Below are positions 1-8,892 of a stretch of 64,000 nt of DNA, in pieces (position 1 is the first letter of the stretch; every line of letters starts with the position of its first letter). The position numbers were made by a program, and so were the translations under genes. This DNA is from an uncultured Clostridia bacterium. Lineage in GTDB: Bacteria > Bacillota > Clostridia > TANB77 > CAG-465. Where the stretch lies: contig CARYZD010000003.1 in NCBI GenBank assembly GCA_949106495.1, positions 104,911 to 168,910 of the forward strand. The letters run 5' to 3'. The notes beneath the pieces were generated by a model that worked only from the letters and a program-made list of their open reading frames with translations, did no database searches and was not told the DNA's origin.

Positions 1-429
1 TTCTCCTCCTGAAAGTTGAGATGGAAAATTATTAATTCTATCTTTTAATCCTACTTTTTCCATTACAACTTTTGTATCTAATGAATCACTACAAATCTGA
101 GTTGCAAGTTCAACATTTTCAATTGCTGTTAAATTTTGCACTAAATTATAAAACTGAAAAACAAACCCTATATCTTCTCTTCTATATCTAATTAGTTCTT
201 TTCCTTTTAATTTAGTTATATCTTTTCCATCAACAAGTACTTTTCCACTTGTTGCATTATCCATTCCACCAAGAATATTTAATGCAGTTGTTTTACCTGC
301 TCCACTTGCGCCCACAATAACAACAAGTTCACCTTTTTCTATTTCAAAAGAAGTTCTATCTAAAGCAGTTATTTCAACTTCTCCCATTTTATATTTTTTT
401 ACTACATCTTTAAATTCAATATATGACAT
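1..429 (-). CDS. ABC transporter ATP-binding protein (LolD/MacB type), C-terminus cut by window edge
   Basis: ATPase subunit of an ABC exporter. The visible 143 residues contain Walker A GASGAGKT at residues 40-47, a Q-loop near residue 92 (FVFQFYN) and the signature start LSGGE exactly where the window ends. Walker B and the H-loop lie outside. The start ATG at 427-429 follows a GGAGG-like site. The GEVEITAL N-terminus and short spacing are typical of the LolD/MacB/FtsE-like subfamily, which pairs with FtsX-type permeases; the permease should lie off the left edge. Divergent from the phosphatase gene at 581. Substrate unknown. Confidence 0.9.
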   Translation of the reverse strand, partial: MSYIEFKDVVKKYKMGEVEITALDRTSFEIEKGELVVIVGASGAGKTTALNILGGMDNATSGKVLVDGKDITKLKGKELIRYRREDIGFVFQFYNLVQNLTAIENVELATQICSDSLDTKVVMEKVGLKDRINNFPSQLSGGE

Positions 430-580
430 TGTAACCTCCACAATATTTATATTATATAATTATATCAAGAAGAAAATAAAATTTAAATATACAGTTTTAA
501 TATCTTGTACATTATTTTATTATTGAAAGAATATTTATATTATGATATATTATCATTATATAATAGGAGGATAAATACAT

Positions 581-1111
581 ATGACTGAATTTTTATTAAT
601 TAGACATGCAACACCAGATTACTCTATTATAGATAAAAGAAAATATAGAGCTTTTGGAAATGATTTAGCTCCGCTTACAGAAGAAGGAGAAAAAGAAGCT
701 TTTCTTTTATCTAAATCTGATGAGTTAAAATCTGCAGATTTAATATTATCTTCACCACATGCAAGAACATTACAAACTGCAAGCATTTTAGCAAAAGAAC
801 TAAACTTAAATTTAAAAGTTGAAATAGATTTAATGGAATGGATACCAGATAAAACATTTATGTATGATGATTATTCAAAAGTTGTAAAATGGAGAGAACA
901 TTATGAAGCAAATAATGGTAAAAATTCATATCCAGAAGACAACTTTGAAGAAAAAGACGAAATTATAACTAGAACAAATAATGTACTTAGAAAATATAGT
1001 TCATATAAAAAAGTTCTTGTTATTACACATGGTATGGTTATAAATGCATTAACTAATATAGAAAAACCAAACTGTACTCAAATTGTAAAATATAATATTC
1101 CTAATTTATAG
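581..1111 (+). CDS. Histidine phosphatase superfamily protein (phosphoglycerate mutase-like)
   Basis: 176-residue cytosolic phosphatase-like protein. The catalytic RHAT motif is at residues 8-11 (RHG in most members), HARTLQTA gives the second arginine around residues 60-67, and ITHGM near residue 149 supplies the second histidine. The length fits the single-domain branch-2 phosphatases rather than the 230-250-residue glycolytic mutases. The start is supported by GGAGG eight bases upstream. It sits 55 bp before the cyclophilin gene, possibly co-transcribed. Substrate cannot be read from the sequence. Confidence 0.85.
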   Translation: MTEFLLIRHATPDYSIIDKRKYRAFGNDLAPLTEEGEKEAFLLSKSDELKSADLILSSPHARTLQTASILAKELNLNLKVEIDLMEWIPDKTFMYDDYSKVVKWREHYEANNGKNSYPEDNFEEKDEIITRTNNVLRKYSSYKKVLVITHGMVINALTNIEKPNCTQIVKYNIPNL

Positions 1112-1166
1112 TATTATAGCCATTTTTGTGATATAATAACTCTAAATTCGAAAGGAGAAATTATAT

Positions 1167-1691
1167 ATGGCTAATCCAATAGTAACAATTGAAATGGAAA
1201 ATGGTGATATTATACGTGCAGAATTATATCCTGCTGTTGCACCTAATACAGTTAATAACTTTATATCTTTAGTAAATAAAGGATTTTATGATGATGTAAT
1301 ATTTCATAGAGTAATATCTGGTTTTATGATTCAAGGAGGAGATCCTCAAGGAATCGGAACTGGTGGTCCTGGATATTCAATAAAAGGAGAATTTTCAAGA
1401 AATGGTTTTAAAAATGATTTAAAACATGAAGCTGGTGTACTTTCTATGGCAAGATCTATGATGCCAAACTCAGCTGGTTCACAATTTTTTATAATGCATA
1501 AAGACTCACCTCACTTAGATGGCTCTTATGCAGCTTTTGGTAAAGTAATAGAAGGAATGGATATTATCGATAAAATAGCAAATGTTCCTACTGATTCTTC
1601 AGATAGACCACTTGATGACCAAGTTATGAAATCTGTTACTGTAGATACACATGGTGTTAAATTTCCAGAACCAATAAAATATACAGTATAA
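1167..1691 (+). CDS. Peptidyl-prolyl cis-trans isomerase, cyclophilin type
   Basis: Cytosolic cyclophilin that accelerates proline isomerisation during protein folding. 174 residues, no signal peptide. The core FHRVISGFMIQGGDPQ near residues 46-61 holds the catalytic arginine, and GSQFFIM and LDGSYAAFGKV are the usual active-site strands. AAAGGAG precedes the ATG. A hairpin with a T run follows at 1697-1727. Confidence 0.95.
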   Translation: MANPIVTIEMENGDIIRAELYPAVAPNTVNNFISLVNKGFYDDVIFHRVISGFMIQGGDPQGIGTGGPGYSIKGEFSRNGFKNDLKHEAGVLSMARSMMPNSAGSQFFIMHKDSPHLDGSYAAFGKVIEGMDIIDKIANVPTDSSDRPLDDQVMKSVTVDTHGVKFPEPIKYTV

Positions 1692-1696
1692 TTTTT

Positions 1697-1727
1697 AAAT
1701 CTCCATATTATTTATAGAGATTTTTTA
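1697..1727 (+). terminator. Intrinsic terminator after cyclophilin
   Basis: AAATCTC (1697-1703) pairs with GAGATTT (1717-1723), followed by a T run. Confidence 0.7.
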
Positions 1728-1819
1728 ATAATTAAATAAAAAACATTTTCTTTACTTTTACACAAATATGTTATAATATAATAAATATAATTGTATAATG
1801 TATAATAAGGAGGATTTTT

Positions 1820-2134
1820 ATGATTAAACATATAAATAAAAATAATTTTCAAGATGAGGTATTAAATTCTAAAAGACCTGTACTTGTAGATTTTTTTGCA
1901 ACATGGTGTGGACCATGTCAAATGCTTTCACCTGTTTTAGAAAAAATATCTAATTCAAGAGCAGAAATAGATATTGCTAAAATAGATATAGATAAATCTA
2001 TGGAACTTGCAAGAAAATATAATATTGAAGTTGTTCCAACAATGATTATTTTTAAAGATGGTAAAGCTGTAAAACAAGTTGAAGGTTTTTATAGTGAAAA
2101 TGAAATAATGTCACTTATTGAACAATATATATAA
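1820..2134 (+). CDS. trxA: Thioredoxin
   Basis: 104-residue cytosolic thioredoxin. The redox motif WCGPC is at residues 29-33, the buried Asp precedes it (VDFFATW), and the cis-proline loop VVPT is near residue 72. GGAGG lies seven bases before the ATG. The next gene, 17 bp downstream, encodes a small protein with the cysteine pattern of the ferredoxin-thioredoxin reductase catalytic subunit, so the pair may form a reductase-thioredoxin unit fed by ferredoxin rather than NADPH (inference). Confidence 0.95.
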   Translation: MIKHINKNNFQDEVLNSKRPVLVDFFATWCGPCQMLSPVLEKISNSRAEIDIAKIDIDKSMELARKYNIEVVPTMIIFKDGKAVKQVEGFYSENEIMSLIEQYI

Positions 2135-2151
2135 TTTTAGGAGGGATTTTT

Positions 2152-2331
2152 ATGAAAGGATATATATTAAATCCAGATAAAGAATACGTTAAGAAAATTA
2201 TAACAGGAATATACAAAAAAGATGGTCATTGTCCTTGTAGGGTAAATGTAGATGATACTACTTTATGTCCATGTGATGAATTTATAGAAAAAGGAATTTG
2301 TAAATGTAAATTATACATTCCTAAAAGTTAA
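2152..2331 (+). CDS. Small ferredoxin-thioredoxin reductase catalytic-chain-like protein
   Basis: 59-residue protein with a strong GGAGG site and an ATG at 2152. Six cysteines form CPC (27-29), CPC (39-41) and CKC (50-52). The established FTR catalytic subunit has CPC-X16-CPC-X8-CHC, holding a 4Fe-4S cluster next to a redox disulfide. Here the last spacing, eight residues, is kept, but the first is shortened to nine. Its place directly behind thioredoxin supports a thioredoxin-reducing role. No variable subunit is visible. The assignment is by pattern only; a general Fe-S or zinc-binding mini-protein is the alternative. Confidence 0.7.
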   Translation: MKGYILNPDKEYVKKIITGIYKKDGHCPCRVNVDDTTLCPCDEFIEKGICKCKLYIPKS

Positions 2332-2353
2332 AAAATAAATATTCTTTCAAAAA

Positions 2354-2382
2354 AACTCCACATTTTAAGTGGAGTTTTTTTT
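2354..2382. terminator. Bidirectional terminator between convergent genes
   Basis: AACTCCAC (2354-2361) pairs with GTGGAGTT (2369-2376), with an A run on one side and a T run on the other. Serves the FTR-like gene and the J-domain gene. Confidence 0.8.
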
Positions 2383-3040
2383 ATGACATTCCAGAATTTA
2401 TATCTGTTTTATTTTCTTCTTTTTGACTGTTATCATTTGTTTCATTGTCTTTATCTTCATCGTTTTGATTTAAATTTGAGTTATCCACATTAGGTTGATT
2501 ATTATTTTCTTGTTTATTTTGATTATTATATTTATACTCATAATTTGGACTATATTTATTATTTTGAGTATTTTCTTTCTCATTTTCTACTTTATTTTCT
2601 TGCTTTACATTTTGTTTTTGTTCTTTTTCTTGATTACCTGCAATAGCATTTCCAATTAAAAAAGCTAAAATGAATATAACTATAATAGAAATTACTACTA
2701 AAACTTTATGTTTTTTAATGAATTCTTCAATTTTAAATTCTTTATAATTTTTATTATCTTTTACATTAACTTCTTTCTTTATAATATCATCTTCAACTAT
2801 TTCATCTAATGATACATTTGGATTTACTTTAAAGCCTTCGTCATAATCATATAAAAGACGTTTATTCTCATCACTTAAAGTCTCATATGCCTCATTAATT
2901 TTTTTAATCATTTCTTCTGCATATTGCTTATTTCCAGTATATGAATCTGGATGATATTTTTTTATTAAAGCTCTATATGCATTTTTTATTACTTCTTGTG
3001 AAGCATTAACACTTACCTCTAATATTTCATAATAGTTCAT
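2381..3040 (-). CDS. Membrane-anchored J-domain protein
   Basis: 219 residues. An N-terminal J domain (about 1-65, HPD at 30-32) would stimulate DnaK ATPase. A charged linker leads to one membrane helix (about 117-137, VLVVISIIVIFILAF) and then a low-complexity Asn/Gln/Lys/Glu tail, so the J domain should be cytosolic and the tail outside. An in-frame start exists 30 bases further upstream, but GAGGAA is eight bases before the ATG at 3038-3040, and the J domain begins right there (MNYYEILEV). No zinc finger or C-terminal substrate domains, so it is not DnaJ itself; it probably recruits Hsp70 to the membrane. Confidence 0.85.
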   Translation of the reverse strand: MNYYEILEVSVNASQEVIKNAYRALIKKYHPDSYTGNKQYAEEMIKKINEAYETLSDENKRLLYDYDEGFKVNPNVSLDEIVEDDIIKKEVNVKDNKNYKEFKIEEFIKKHKVLVVISIIVIFILAFLIGNAIAGNQEKEQKQNVKQENKVENEKENTQNNKYSPNYEYKYNNQNKQENNNQPNVDNSNLNQNDEDKDNETNDNSQKEENKTDINSGMS

Positions 3041-3155
3041 ACGCATTTCCTCACTTATGTTATACCACATAATATTAAATTATTAAATAAAAAATTATAT
3101 TTTACTCATTTTTAAATAATTAAAATCATATAAATTTATATATAGGAGGTTTGAA

Positions 3156-4415
3156 ATGAATCCATTTACATTTGATTCACCAATTACTGGTCAAAAATAT
3201 TTAAACTGGAAGGAAATTTATCCTTGTGCATATGATAAAAATAAAACAAGTCCATATACAAAAGCACGTGTTATTCTAATGAATGGTTGTGAAACAGAAC
3301 AAGTATTTTTTCTACATCAATTTAATAGAAATTGTACAGATAATAATTTAAGAAGGGAACTAGCAAAACTAAGAAGAATTGAACAACAACAGCAAAAAAA
3401 GGTTCAATGCTTAAAACCAATTAATGAAAATATACTAGAGGAAACTATCATATATGAATTACTTGCAGTAGACTTAACAGCAAGAATGGCTCAAAATGAA
3501 CCAGATCAATACGTAAAAGCAGCTCTAGACTTTGCATTACTAGAAGACTTTGACCATTTATATAGATATTCTAATTTAATGAAACTAGAATATGGTCAAG
3601 ATGCTGAATACTTAGTTGGTAGATATACTGAAATAATGCCAGCAAGACCTACAATAGCACATCATAGATGTCCAGTAGATACTATTAGGAGATTTAACAG
3701 TAGTGATGTTTGTACTATAACAAAACTACACTGTAATATTATAACTGCTGCTGAGCAACAAACTATGAATTTTTATATGAACGTTTGTAATCTATATCCA
3801 TCGGATTTAGGAAGAAGATTATATCAAGAAATTGGTATGGTAGAAGAAGACCATGTTACTCATTATGGAAGTCTATTAAATGCATCTATGACATGGTTAG
3901 AAAATCTTGTAATGCATATGTATACTGCTTGTTATTTATATTATTCTTGTCTTGAAGATGAATGTGATCCACAAGTAAAATGTGTATGGAAAGAATGTTT
4001 TTACCAAGAAGTAGCAAATCTTAAAGTTGCTGCAAAATTATTAGAAGAATACGAAGGGAAACATTGGAACTGTGTTGTAGGAAATGACGGTACTTTCCCA
4101 GAATTATTAAATTTAGGACCTAATGTAGAATATGTAAGAGATGTATTAAAAAATACAGTTTGTTTAACATCATTAAAAGAAGACTATTGTCCTGTAAATA
4201 TGATGCCACTAGATAGCGATTTCTTTAAATATCAAGCAATAGTTAATAATGATGTCGAATGTGTTCCAAGTCATAATACAATTTGCAAAACAATATATAA
4301 ACTATCTAAGGATTATAGATATGAAAAGGCACCTAATCCAATAAAAGTATTAAGAAATAGAAAAGAAGATAATACTTGTCTTGGAAGAATTCCTTGTGAA
4401 TGTGAAGAAGAGTAG
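3156..4415 (+). CDS. Ferritin-like (putative di-metal) protein of unknown function
   Basis: 419 residues, no signal peptide or membrane helix. I do not recognise a named family. Two helix pairs carry ferritin-type ligands: E101 in YELLAVD with EDFDH at 130-134, and E200 in TAAEQQ with EEDHVTH at 230-236. This is the E...E/DxxH twice arrangement of four-helix-bundle di-iron proteins. The rest is cysteine-rich and ends in CLGRIPCECEEE, so further metal binding is possible. GGAGG precedes the ATG. Transcribed alone, with a strong terminator. An oxidase, a metal store or a spore-associated protein are all possible. Confidence 0.65.
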   Translation: MNPFTFDSPITGQKYLNWKEIYPCAYDKNKTSPYTKARVILMNGCETEQVFFLHQFNRNCTDNNLRRELAKLRRIEQQQQKKVQCLKPINENILEETIIYELLAVDLTARMAQNEPDQYVKAALDFALLEDFDHLYRYSNLMKLEYGQDAEYLVGRYTEIMPARPTIAHHRCPVDTIRRFNSSDVCTITKLHCNIITAAEQQTMNFYMNVCNLYPSDLGRRLYQEIGMVEEDHVTHYGSLLNASMTWLENLVMHMYTACYLYYSCLEDECDPQVKCVWKECFYQEVANLKVAAKLLEEYEGKHWNCVVGNDGTFPELLNLGPNVEYVRDVLKNTVCLTSLKEDYCPVNMMPLDSDFFKYQAIVNNDVECVPSHNTICKTIYKLSKDYRYEKAPNPIKVLRNRKEDNTCLGRIPCECEEE

Positions 4416-4440
4416 ATATAAAAATCTACTCTTCCATTTT
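4407..4440. terminator. Terminator between ferritin-like gene and CobW gene
   Basis: An 11-bp perfect stem, 4407-4417 with 4424-4434, overlaps the stop codon. Can serve both convergent genes. Confidence 0.75.
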
Positions 4441-4448
4441 ATTTAATA

Positions 4449-5630
4449 TTAAATTTCAGATAAACATTCATCAAGTCTTTTTATTATAGCCTCTTTATCC
4501 ATGTCTTTTCCAATAAATACAATTTTATTCATTCTGTCTCCACAAGCTTCATCCCAGACTTTTTGTATTTCAGGATTATATTTTAGTATTTTATCTATTT
4601 CATATCTTGGAGCTGCAGCAATCCATTGTCCAGCTTCAGAAATTGTTCTTTGTTTACCAGCTTGTTCAAAACAATATGACATATAATCATCATCACTAAG
4701 CCATATTAATCCTTTTGCTCTTATTATAGTTTTTGGAAATTCATCTAAGAAATTTTCAAATTTTTTAACTCTAAATGGTTTTCTTCTATAATATACAAAT
4801 GAACTAATTCCATATTCTTCTGTTTCTGATTCATCATGATGATGGTGATGACCATGTTCATGTTCATGTTCATGTTCATGTTCTTCCTCTTCATCAACAT
4901 CACTTTCTAACTCTTCAATCCAACCAGCACTAACTGATGCTTTATTAAAATCAAAAAGATTAGTATTTAAAATTCTATCTGTATCAACTTTTCCATAATT
5001 TGTTTCAATAATTTTAGCATTAGGTTGTAATTTTTTAATTATAGCTTTAACTTTATTTAATTCTTTTTCTGATACTTCATCTACTTTATTTAATATTATT
5101 GTATTACAAAATTCAATTTGTTGAATAAGAAGATTTTCTATATCTTCATCATCTATATTTTCACTTACAAGATTATCTCCACAACCAAATTCAGTTGCAA
5201 GTCTTAGTGCATCGACAACAGATACAACATTATCTAATCTGCATATTTTAGGTAATCCATATTGTTCTGTAGAATCAGATAAAACAGTTATTGTTTGAGC
5301 TATTGGAATTGGCTCACATATTCCACTTGCTTCAATTAAAATATAATCAAATTGTTTAGTTTTAATTATATCTACAATTTGTTGCATTAAATCTACTTTT
5401 AAAGTACAGCATATACAACCGTTTGTTAGTGGTACTAAACTATCATCTGTTTGGTTTACTACTCCGCCCTTAGCAATTAAATCTGCATCTATATTTACTT
5501 CTCCTATATCATTTACAATTACTGCAACTTTATATCCTTTTTGATTATTTAAAATATGATTTATTAAAGTTGTTTTTCCTGAACCTAAATATCCAGTAAG
5601 TAATGTTATTGGAACTATTTTATTATTCAT
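4449..5630 (-). CDS. CobW/P47K-family GTP-binding metallochaperone
   Basis: 393 residues. P-loop TGYLGSGKTT at 12-21, the family metal site CICC at 72-75, and NKVDE for guanine recognition near residue 181. A histidine-rich insert (about 252-266) separates the GTPase from the C-terminal CobW domain. COG0523 proteins hand zinc or cobalt to client enzymes; the His insert favours zinc, nickel or cobalt but does not settle which. Start with upstream GGAG. Faces the P-type ATPase upstream on the same strand, about 90 bp away. Confidence 0.9.
   Translation of the reverse strand: MNNKIVPITLLTGYLGSGKTTLINHILNNQKGYKVAVIVNDIGEVNIDADLIAKGGVVNQTDDSLVPLTNGCICCTLKVDLMQQIVDIIKTKQFDYILIEASGICEPIPIAQTITVLSDSTEQYGLPKICRLDNVVSVVDALRLATEFGCGDNLVSENIDDEDIENLLIQQIEFCNTIILNKVDEVSEKELNKVKAIIKKLQPNAKIIETNYGKVDTDRILNTNLFDFNKASVSAGWIEELESDVDEEEEHEHEHEHEHGHHHHHDESETEEYGISSFVYYRRKPFRVKKFENFLDEFPKTIIRAKGLIWLSDDDYMSYCFEQAGKQRTISEAGQWIAAAPRYEIDKILKYNPEIQKVWDEACGDRMNKIVFIGKDMDKEAIIKRLDECLSEI
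4853..4882. repeat. Five tandem CATGTT hexamers inside the CobW gene
   Basis: Five exact head-to-tail copies of CATGTT. On the coding strand they encode alternating Glu and His of the metal-binding insert. The unit is six bases, so copy-number change keeps the frame. Confidence 0.9.
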
Positions 5631-5721
5631 TTCTCTCTTCTCCTTTTTTCTTTAGTTATTATACACCAAACCTTACAAAAAATAAAGAGAAAAATGAAGC
5701 AGATATAATCTGCTCCACTTA

Positions 5722-8349
5722 CTAATCTTTAAAAAACTTTGCAATAATTGGTTTTGATATTTCAATAAATAAAAATGCTAATATATTCACTAAAAGAATT
5801 ATTAATACTTGCATTATAGTTAATTGTGTAATTTTAAATATTTGACCAATAGGTGTACAGAATACTAATATTTGCATTATAGTTAATATTATCATACCTA
5901 TATTCATAGTCTTATTAGAAAACAGTCCTTGTTTAAATATTGGCTCTTTAAGATTTCTACAATTAATCGCATATACCATTTCCTGAACAATTATACATAA
6001 GAAAGCCATAGTTTGAGCAACATCTGCACCATATGAAATTTTAGAGAAATGATATACTAATAATCCAGAAATCCCTTCAAATATTGAAGAAGCTGCAAGT
6101 GTTGCAATAATAAATGGTGTAAAGAAAGGTCTATTTACTGGTTTTGGTTTTCTTTTCATTATTCCCTTACTTGCTCTTTCAAATGCTAGACATATAGATG
6201 GAATAGAGTCAGTAGCTAAATCTATATATAAAATATGTATTGGTAAAAATATCTCAGCTTTCATTAATAATCCTGCAATAATAATTATCATTTCTGCAAA
6301 ATTACTAGATAGAGAGTAAATTATATCATTACGTATATTATCATATATTTTTCTGCCCTCTTCAACCGCATCAACTATTGTACTAAAGCTATCATCAACA
6401 AGTACAACATCTGCAACACTTTTGGTTACTTCTGTTCCTGTTTTACCCATTCCAATTCCAACATGAGATAATTTTATTGCTGGTGCATCATTAACACCAT
6501 CTCCTGTCATAGCAACAACTTTTTCTTTAGCTTGCCATGCCTTTACAATTCTTACTTTATGCTCTGGTTGTACTCTGGCATATACACTATACTTATCTAC
6601 TACATTAATTAGTTGTTCATCACTAAGAGTATCTAATTCTTTTCCCTCTATTGCAAAATGTCCTTTCTCAAGTATACCTATTTCTTTTGCTATTGCAGAA
6701 GCAGTACTAAGGCTATCTCCTGTAATCATAACAGGTCTAATTCCAGCCTCTTTACATTTTTTAATAGATTCTTTAACAGTCTCTCTTGGTGGATCCATCA
6801 TTCCAACCATACCAACAAATACTAAATCATTTTCAAGATTAGAAATCTCATCATCATTTGGAATATTATCCAAAATTTTATATGCAAATCCAAGAACTCT
6901 TAAAGATTTATCTGCCATTTCCTTTTCAAACTTAGATATCTTTTCATTCTCAGCTTTATTCATTGATAAAATATTTCCATTTTCATAATAATTTGAACAT
7001 TTTGAAAGTAATGAATCTAAACTTCCCTTAGTAATTGATACTACTTTTCCAGATAATTCATTAACAGTTGTCATCATTTTTCTATCTGAATCAAAAGGAA
7101 TTTCAGCAACTCTTTTATTATTATCTACAATTGACTTTGGATTATATCCTCTATCCATAGCATATTTAAATAATGCTGTTTCTGTAGGGTCTCCTATTAA
7201 ATTAGACTCATCTTCTATATCAATCTTTGTATCATTACAAAGTACCATCATATTAATAATTAAATCACTATTTTCTATAAGTTCCTTTTCTACTTTATAA
7301 TTTTTATTATTAAATATGACTTCTTTGACTTTCATTTTATTTTGTGTTATTGTTCCAGTTTTATCTGAACAAATAACATCTATTGAACCTAATGTCTCAA
7401 CTGATGATATCTTTCTTACAATTGTATTTTTCTTTGCCATAGAAGTAGTTCCAAGAGATAAAGCAATTGTTATAACTGCAGGTAATCCCTCTGGAATAGC
7501 TGCTACTGCAAGAGAAATACAAAGCATAATAGTCTCCATTAGTTCATTTCCAACTACTATTCCATATATTAATAACATTCCTATAATTATTGCTATTATA
7601 ATAGATAAAGTTTTACTAATATTATTTATTTTTATTTGTAAAGGAGATAAAACCTCTTTATCTTTTTGAACTGATGATGCAATTTTTCCAAGTTCGGTAT
7701 TCATTCCAGTTTGTACAACTACAGCATTAATTTTACCATATACTACATTACAACCAGAATATATCATATTTGTTCTCTCATTTATTTGAGAATTAGAATC
7801 AACCTTTTCTACATCTTTTTGCACCATTTCACTTTCTCCAGTAAGCATTGATTCATCTACACTAGATGATACCTCCCAAATTACTCTTGCATCTGCTGGT
7901 ACTCTATCTCCCGCTTCAAGCTCAATAATATCTCCTGGTACAATTTCTTCTGAAGAACATATCATAACTTTTCCATTACGCTTTACCTTTGCATTTGGGG
8001 TAGTCATTTTCTTTAAGCTTTCAACTGCTGATTCCGCTTTAAGTTCTTGAACAAATCCCATTATAGCATTTATAACTACAACAGCTACTATAACAATTGT
8101 ATCTGTATATGGCTCATTATTTACTTTAGCACTAATTCCTGAAAAAATAGCTGCTACAATTAAAATAATAATCATCAAATCCTTAAATTGGTCTATAAAC
8201 TTAGATAAATTACTCTTTTTATTTGTTTCTTTTAATTTATTTAATCCATATCTATTAAGTCTAGATTTAGCTTCATCTATACTTAATCCATCCTCTTTTG
8301 TCTGCAATGAATGAAATGCTTCATCTACATCTAAATCATAATATTTCAT
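5722..8349 (-). CDS. Calcium-translocating P-type ATPase (P2 type)
   Basis: 875 residues, the usual size for bacterial Ca2+ P-ATPases. N-terminal cation-ATPase domain, TGES actuator motif (LTGESEMV), PEGLP in M4 that coordinates calcium, DKTGTIT phosphorylation site near residue 330, KGSLDSLL nucleotide site, GDGVND hinge, and a C-terminal transmembrane bundle. Pumps Ca2+ out of the cytosol at the cost of ATP. GGAGG precedes the ATG. Manganese or Na+/K+-type specificity is less likely. Confidence 0.92.
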   Translation of the reverse strand: MKYYDLDVDEAFHSLQTKEDGLSIDEAKSRLNRYGLNKLKETNKKSNLSKFIDQFKDLMIIILIVAAIFSGISAKVNNEPYTDTIVIVAVVVINAIMGFVQELKAESAVESLKKMTTPNAKVKRNGKVMICSSEEIVPGDIIELEAGDRVPADARVIWEVSSSVDESMLTGESEMVQKDVEKVDSNSQINERTNMIYSGCNVVYGKINAVVVQTGMNTELGKIASSVQKDKEVLSPLQIKINNISKTLSIIIAIIIGMLLIYGIVVGNELMETIMLCISLAVAAIPEGLPAVITIALSLGTTSMAKKNTIVRKISSVETLGSIDVICSDKTGTITQNKMKVKEVIFNNKNYKVEKELIENSDLIINMMVLCNDTKIDIEDESNLIGDPTETALFKYAMDRGYNPKSIVDNNKRVAEIPFDSDRKMMTTVNELSGKVVSITKGSLDSLLSKCSNYYENGNILSMNKAENEKISKFEKEMADKSLRVLGFAYKILDNIPNDDEISNLENDLVFVGMVGMMDPPRETVKESIKKCKEAGIRPVMITGDSLSTASAIAKEIGILEKGHFAIEGKELDTLSDEQLINVVDKYSVYARVQPEHKVRIVKAWQAKEKVVAMTGDGVNDAPAIKLSHVGIGMGKTGTEVTKSVADVVLVDDSFSTIVDAVEEGRKIYDNIRNDIIYSLSSNFAEMIIIIAGLLMKAEIFLPIHILYIDLATDSIPSICLAFERASKGIMKRKPKPVNRPFFTPFIIATLAASSIFEGISGLLVYHFSKISYGADVAQTMAFLCIIVQEMVYAINCRNLKEPIFKQGLFSNKTMNIGMIILTIMQILVFCTPIGQIFKITQLTIMQVLIILLVNILAFLFIEISKPIIAKFFKD

Positions 8350-8427
8350 ATCAATACCTCCTCAGATAATTATAACATAACTAAAATAATTATTCTTTAT
8401 AAAATCAAAAAAATATAAAATTTGCAA

Positions 8428-8457
8428 AAAAAAGATTATAGTTAAAAAACTATAACC
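8428..8457 (-). terminator. Intrinsic terminator
   Basis: TTATAGTT pairs with AACTATAA (8436-8455), followed on the minus strand by eight T. Ends the small gene 8464-8757. Confidence 0.75.
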
Positions 8458-8463
8458 TATCCT

Positions 8464-8757
8464 TTAATAATTTACTTTTAAATAATTATATGTATTTTTT
8501 AGTAATTCAATTTCATCTAAATAACTAAAATCATTATTTACTATTCCTTTTCTTAACATTTCAATATGAGTTAAGAATTTTGGATATTCATTCATTACTT
8601 TAGTTGTATAACAATAAAAATCTTCATTTTTTGGCACTTCTACATTTTTCTTATTTAACATTTTACCAAATAATTCTACATATTTATCTTTCATTAAGTC
8701 TATTGCGTCGTCATATCTTTCTTCATTTAAAAGTACATCTATTTTTACGTCTTCCAA
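8464..8757 (-). CDS. Hypothetical protein, TTG start
   Basis: 97-residue acidic/basic mixed helical protein, no signal or membrane segment, no family recognised. A longer reading from GTG at 8781 is possible, but its ninth codon, TTG at 8755-8757, has GGAGG eight bases upstream, and that site would lie inside the longer reading. I therefore take the TTG start. Single gene with its own terminator. Confidence 0.6.
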   Translation of the reverse strand: MEDVKIDVLLNEERYDDAIDLMKDKYVELFGKMLNKKNVEVPKNEDFYCYTTKVMNEYPKFLTHIEMLRKGIVNNDFSYLDEIELLKNTYNYLKVNY

Positions 8758-8854
8758 TTTTCTTTTCCTCCAATTGCACACGTGTATATTATAACATATT
8801 TAAAGCAAAATGTAAAGTTATGTAATCTAAAATATAATAATACATATAAAATAA

Positions 8855-8892
8855 TAAAAAATTAAGAGTGATTTATTTTCACTCTTAATTTT
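8855..8892 (-). terminator. Terminator of the transglutaminase-like gene
   Basis: A 12-bp stem, 8860-8871 with 8879-8890, overlaps the last codons. T-rich on the minus strand. Confidence 0.7.
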
